NCBI GenBank assembly: GCA_021732085.1
Contig: JAKFVQ010000024.1
Location: 1 to 64,000, forward strand
Length of the DNA stretch: 64,000 nt
Direction of reading: 5' to 3'
Origin: Candidatus Obscuribacterales bacterium
Lineage (GTDB): Bacteria > Cyanobacteriota > Vampirovibrionia > Obscuribacterales > Obscuribacteraceae
Under the pieces are notes generated by a model, which did not search any database, was not told where the DNA came from, and saw nothing but the letters and a program-made list of their open reading frames with translations. Below are positions 61,519-64,000 of this stretch, piece by piece; position 1 is the first letter of the stretch, and the number at the start of each line of letters is the position of its first letter. A program made the position numbers and the translations under genes.

Positions 61519-63804
61519 CTACGGACCCTCTCTTTCGGGTTCCATCAGTTTGAATAATTCGTTGATTGTTAATCGGTGCTGTTGTCCCGTTTTTCCGTTG
61601 TGGTGAGCTGCTTGACCCCAGGAGTTGTCTACATACACTGTGCCGGTGTCTGCTTCGAAGTCACGGATTACGACTGCGTGCCACCCGTTGTCTCCGCCGA
61701 GTAACTCCGATCTGACTCCACATATTACACTGCCTCGCTGTGAGCTGAGGAGAGCTTGTTCTAGTTCCTCCGGTGTATTTATTGTTGTGACTGTTCGCCT
61801 TCCGTTGTCGTCTGTGAATCTGTCAATGCCATCGGTGTGATCGATTACCTTGAGTTGTCCACGTGGCACCACTTGCCTGAAGAGCGGCACAATGTAATTG
61901 TCCAAGACTTCCGGCGATTCAATAGGGACATAAACGCTCCCTTCCTTTCCTTTTTTGGTTGCAGTTATTTTGAGTGGCTTACCATCCACATAAAGTGCCG
62001 CGCGGTTTGCTCTGCCGCTCATTGGTTCATAGGTCACCGTGCCAGGGTCAGCGAAGTCGCCTGTTGGAAGTTCTGTGCATTGGGACCAATGCAAATTTGC
62101 AAGATAGTACTGCGCGAGTTGGCTTGCATAACAGCGCTCACCATCTTTGCGCATAAGCTCGCGCGCTTCTTTATCCGGCGCCATGCAACGCTCGGGCAAC
62201 TTGATGCCGATACCATTTTTGTACGACTCGCCAGTGAGTCCCAGATCCGCGACTAACCTTGCATATTTCTCCGGATGATTCGAAGCCATTACACTTTCGA
62301 TGCTATTCAGTACGCAGGTCGGATGATCTCCTTGGTCTATCTTATTTGGATTTGAGACATTCTCCAGAATTTCGCGGGCTAGTTGCTTCAACCGAACTGG
62401 TGTAAGATCAGTTGTCCACGACTTTTCTTTTGGTCGCAGTAGTCTTTCTATTTGTGTGAAAGTTTCTGCTTGACGGTGACGTGACACGCCATTGTGAATC
62501 GCCCTTGCTTCAAATCTTTGCGAAATTGCTCGCCAATACTCGGTTCGATCTTTGCCTCCGAATCTCAAGACACTCTCTGGGAGTGCATCAATCCATGAGT
62601 CAGCAAGCCGAGCTCCTTTTGTGGAATAGCCGCTTTTCTGTCTTGCATAAGACTCAGGTAGGTCAAGTGAACGCCTCTCGACTTCAGCGTTATGTAGCTC
62701 CAGTAACGCTTGCGCATGGGAGCTTAAAGCCTCTTCGAGTGATGATTCATAGTCGGAAGTTTCTGCGCGTTGCGTGCTTGTTTCTAAATGCTCTTGCGGA
62801 TTAGATGGAGACTTTCGATTGTAAAAGTCGTACAGCTTTTGAACCTGTTGGTTCAATCCGTCGTTGGTTTCTGTGCCGCTTTGAGTCTCGGATTTTGAAG
62901 TTGCTTCTTCTCTTGCAATGACTTTATGATTCGAAGCATCTTTGCGGTGGAAGTGGTCGTAAAGCTTTTGAACCTGCTCGATAAGCTCTGGATCGATTTG
63001 TGTTGGTTCTGGCAGCTTGTTTTTCGCCGTGGAATTTATCGATTTCTCTGATAGGTTGTGGTTTCGATTGGAGATAATGGATTGCCCAAGGCTCAACGTG
63101 CCACCAACGACGGCGAAAGAATATGCTGATTTCAGCAAATCTTCTGGTTTCGCGTTCCCCCTCCCGTGAAGAATTGAATCCGTTTGGGCGGACAACGCGC
63201 CTGCCGGAATTCCTGCAAGCGATGCGCTTGCAATTCTTGCTGTACTCGTCTCGGCAAAGGCTTGACTAAATTTTTGGCTAAACGATTTAAGTCCGAGGCA
63301 GCCAGCACTAAATGCACCAAAGGTAATACCGCTGGTTGCTGCAGCCTTGAGTCTTGCCGAAGCAAAGTCTTCCTTGCTGTCGGATGGGCAGAACAACCCT
63401 CCACACAAAGTGCCAGTTATTAGTGAATTCTTGATCTCAGAAGCGACGCCGTGGGCAGTTAATTCGCTCCCAGCACATCGCTCGGCCATGGGTCCGCTGA
63501 GTTTCGAAACCGTGTTGTGCAGAACTAGCAACGGAGCCGCCATGCCAATGGCTGCACCAACTTGTTGAGCATGCCATCGTGCCGTTCCGAATTTCTGCTC
63601 ATCCGGATGCTCAACCAAATGGAGGGCAGGAAGTAGTTTAGTACCCGTGCTTCTGTCGATAAGTTGTGTAATGCCATCAACGGGACCTTGCACCGCCCCG
63701 TATACAATTGATCGCGCGAAATCGCCAGCTACCTCGCTTAAGCCCTCCCTTCTTGAAGGTCTTAGGAGTTCTTGGTCAAAATTCAAACTCTGCCGATCAC
63801 CCAT
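61519..63804 (-). CDS. Large protein with C-terminal papain-like cysteine protease domain
   Basis: 761 residues. Residues 1-250 contain several weakly hydrophobic, Gly/Ala/Ser-rich stretches (about 80-100, 125-170 and 190-245) without a signal peptide. An imperfect repeat of about 18 residues, (E/N)QQVQKLYD(H/F)(F/Y)(H/N)RK, occurs at 275-292 and 317-335 in a disordered linker. The C-terminal 280 residues carry a papain-type triad: Gln491 and Cys497 in DQGDHPTCVLNSIES, His709 in NGWHAVVIRDFE and Asn727 in YVDNSWG. The order Gln-Cys-His-Asn and the NSWG signature are characteristic. It resembles effectors that carry proteases, but no secretion signal, toxin-immunity gene or substrate is known. 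Confidence 0.75.
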   Translation of the reverse strand: MGDRQSLNFDQELLRPSRREGLSEVAGDFARSIVYGAVQGPVDGITQLIDRSTGTKLLPALHLVEHPDEQKFGTARWHAQQVGAAIGMAAPLLVLHNTVSKLSGPMAERCAGSELTAHGVASEIKNSLITGTLCGGLFCPSDSKEDFASARLKAAATSGITFGAFSAGCLGLKSFSQKFSQAFAETSTARIASASLAGIPAGALSAQTDSILHGRGNAKPEDLLKSAYSFAVVGGTLSLGQSIISNRNHNLSEKSINSTAKNKLPEPTQIDPELIEQVQKLYDHFHRKDASNHKVIAREEATSKSETQSGTETNDGLNQQVQKLYDFYNRKSPSNPQEHLETSTQRAETSDYESSLEEALSSHAQALLELHNAEVERRSLDLPESYARQKSGYSTKGARLADSWIDALPESVLRFGGKDRTEYWRAISQRFEARAIHNGVSRHRQAETFTQIERLLRPKEKSWTTDLTPVRLKQLAREILENVSNPNKIDQGDHPTCVLNSIESVMASNHPEKYARLVADLGLTGESYKNGIGIKLPERCMAPDKEARELMRKDGERCYASQLAQYYLANLHWSQCTELPTGDFADPGTVTYEPMSGRANRAALYVDGKPLKITATKKGKEGSVYVPIESPEVLDNYIVPLFRQVVPRGQLKVIDHTDGIDRFTDDNGRRTVTTINTPEELEQALLSSQRGSVICGVRSELLGGDNGWHAVVIRDFEADTGTVYVDNSWGQAAHHNGKTGQQHRLTINELFKLMEPEREGP

Positions 63805-64000
63805 AGGTCCAACTCCGGGAAATCAGCCAACTCATTATCCAACTCTTGCGAGTATAGGTCCGGCGCGAAGAAAAGATAAACTCGTAAAAGCCGTGCCTGG
63901 GCTGCTATTGCTACCATAAGCCAAGGTTCGCCAAGCTGGCGCTAGCATCCAAATCCTAGGGAAAACTATGGTCCCGGTACTTCGTAAAGATGCTAATTTA
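63805..64000. other. Upstream flank of the papain-like gene
   Basis: 196 bases to the window edge. No gene, tRNA or clear promoter is recognised. A reading frame across 63647-63919 on the plus strand mostly overlaps the papain-like gene in antisense and looks like chance. Confidence 0.3.

Overview
The window looks like chromosomal DNA of a non-photosynthetic relative of cyanobacteria (Melainabacteria/Vampirovibrionia, probably near Obscuribacterales). The main evidence is an RNA polymerase operon in which beta' is split into separate rpoC1 (gamma) and rpoC2 (beta') genes, with a large insertion in the RpoC2 trigger loop, as in the cyanobacterial lineage. No photosynthesis gene is present. A respiratory-oxidase-like cytochrome c pair, an outer-membrane-type efflux system and four Hanks-type Ser/Thr kinases with long extracytoplasmic or TPR-like tails fit an aerobic, diderm Obscuribacter-like organism. 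The taxonomic placement is inference.

Layout. 1-4.2 kb: a large extracellular-type protein without a recognisable N-terminus, an exported protein and an exported TPR protein. 4.3-6.8 kb (minus): an operon with a Met-rich HxHP copper-type protein, a PCYCGC-motif protein and two TadE-like pilus proteins. 7.2-10.0 kb (plus): a CcoO-CcoP-like fused cytochrome c, a diheme lipoprotein, two G/C-tract palindromes resembling CsoR-family operators, a 48-residue Cys-rich exported peptide and a second Cys-rich exported protein. 10.2-18.0 kb (minus): an RND efflux operon with two different permeases and one adaptor. 18.3-24.2 kb (plus): a Cys-motif membrane protein, then a Ser/Thr kinase, a PAS histidine kinase and an OmpR-type regulator in one run. 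24.3-24.7 kb is an array of repeated hairpins, followed by a TolC-like protein (minus), PspA and an M13 metallopeptidase (plus).

29.7-43.1 kb: a histidine phosphatase, a second Ser/Thr kinase, an extremely acidic protein, a divergent response regulator/histidine kinase pair, a 70-residue protein, a concentrative nucleoside transporter, a class A penicillin-binding protein, a XerC-type recombinase, and a Gly-Ala repeat protein. 43.4-51.2 kb: two more Ser/Thr kinases, a VapBC-like toxin-antitoxin pair, two proteins of unknown function and a selenocysteine tRNA gene. 51.5-60.7 kb: rpoB-rpoC1-rpoC2 and a terminator. 60.9-61.4 kb: a 13-bp unit repeated 20 times in tandem and a 19-bp inverted repeat. 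61.5-63.8 kb (minus): a large protein with a C-terminal papain-like Cys-His-Asn domain, possibly an effector.

How the parts may work together: 5-10 kb looks like a copper/haem-oxidase and metal-stress island. The RND operon and the distant TolC-like gene could form a tripartite pump. The kinases, histidine kinases and regulators suggest dense envelope sensing alongside PspA, PBP and peptidase genes. No insertion sequence, prophage or CRISPR array was seen.
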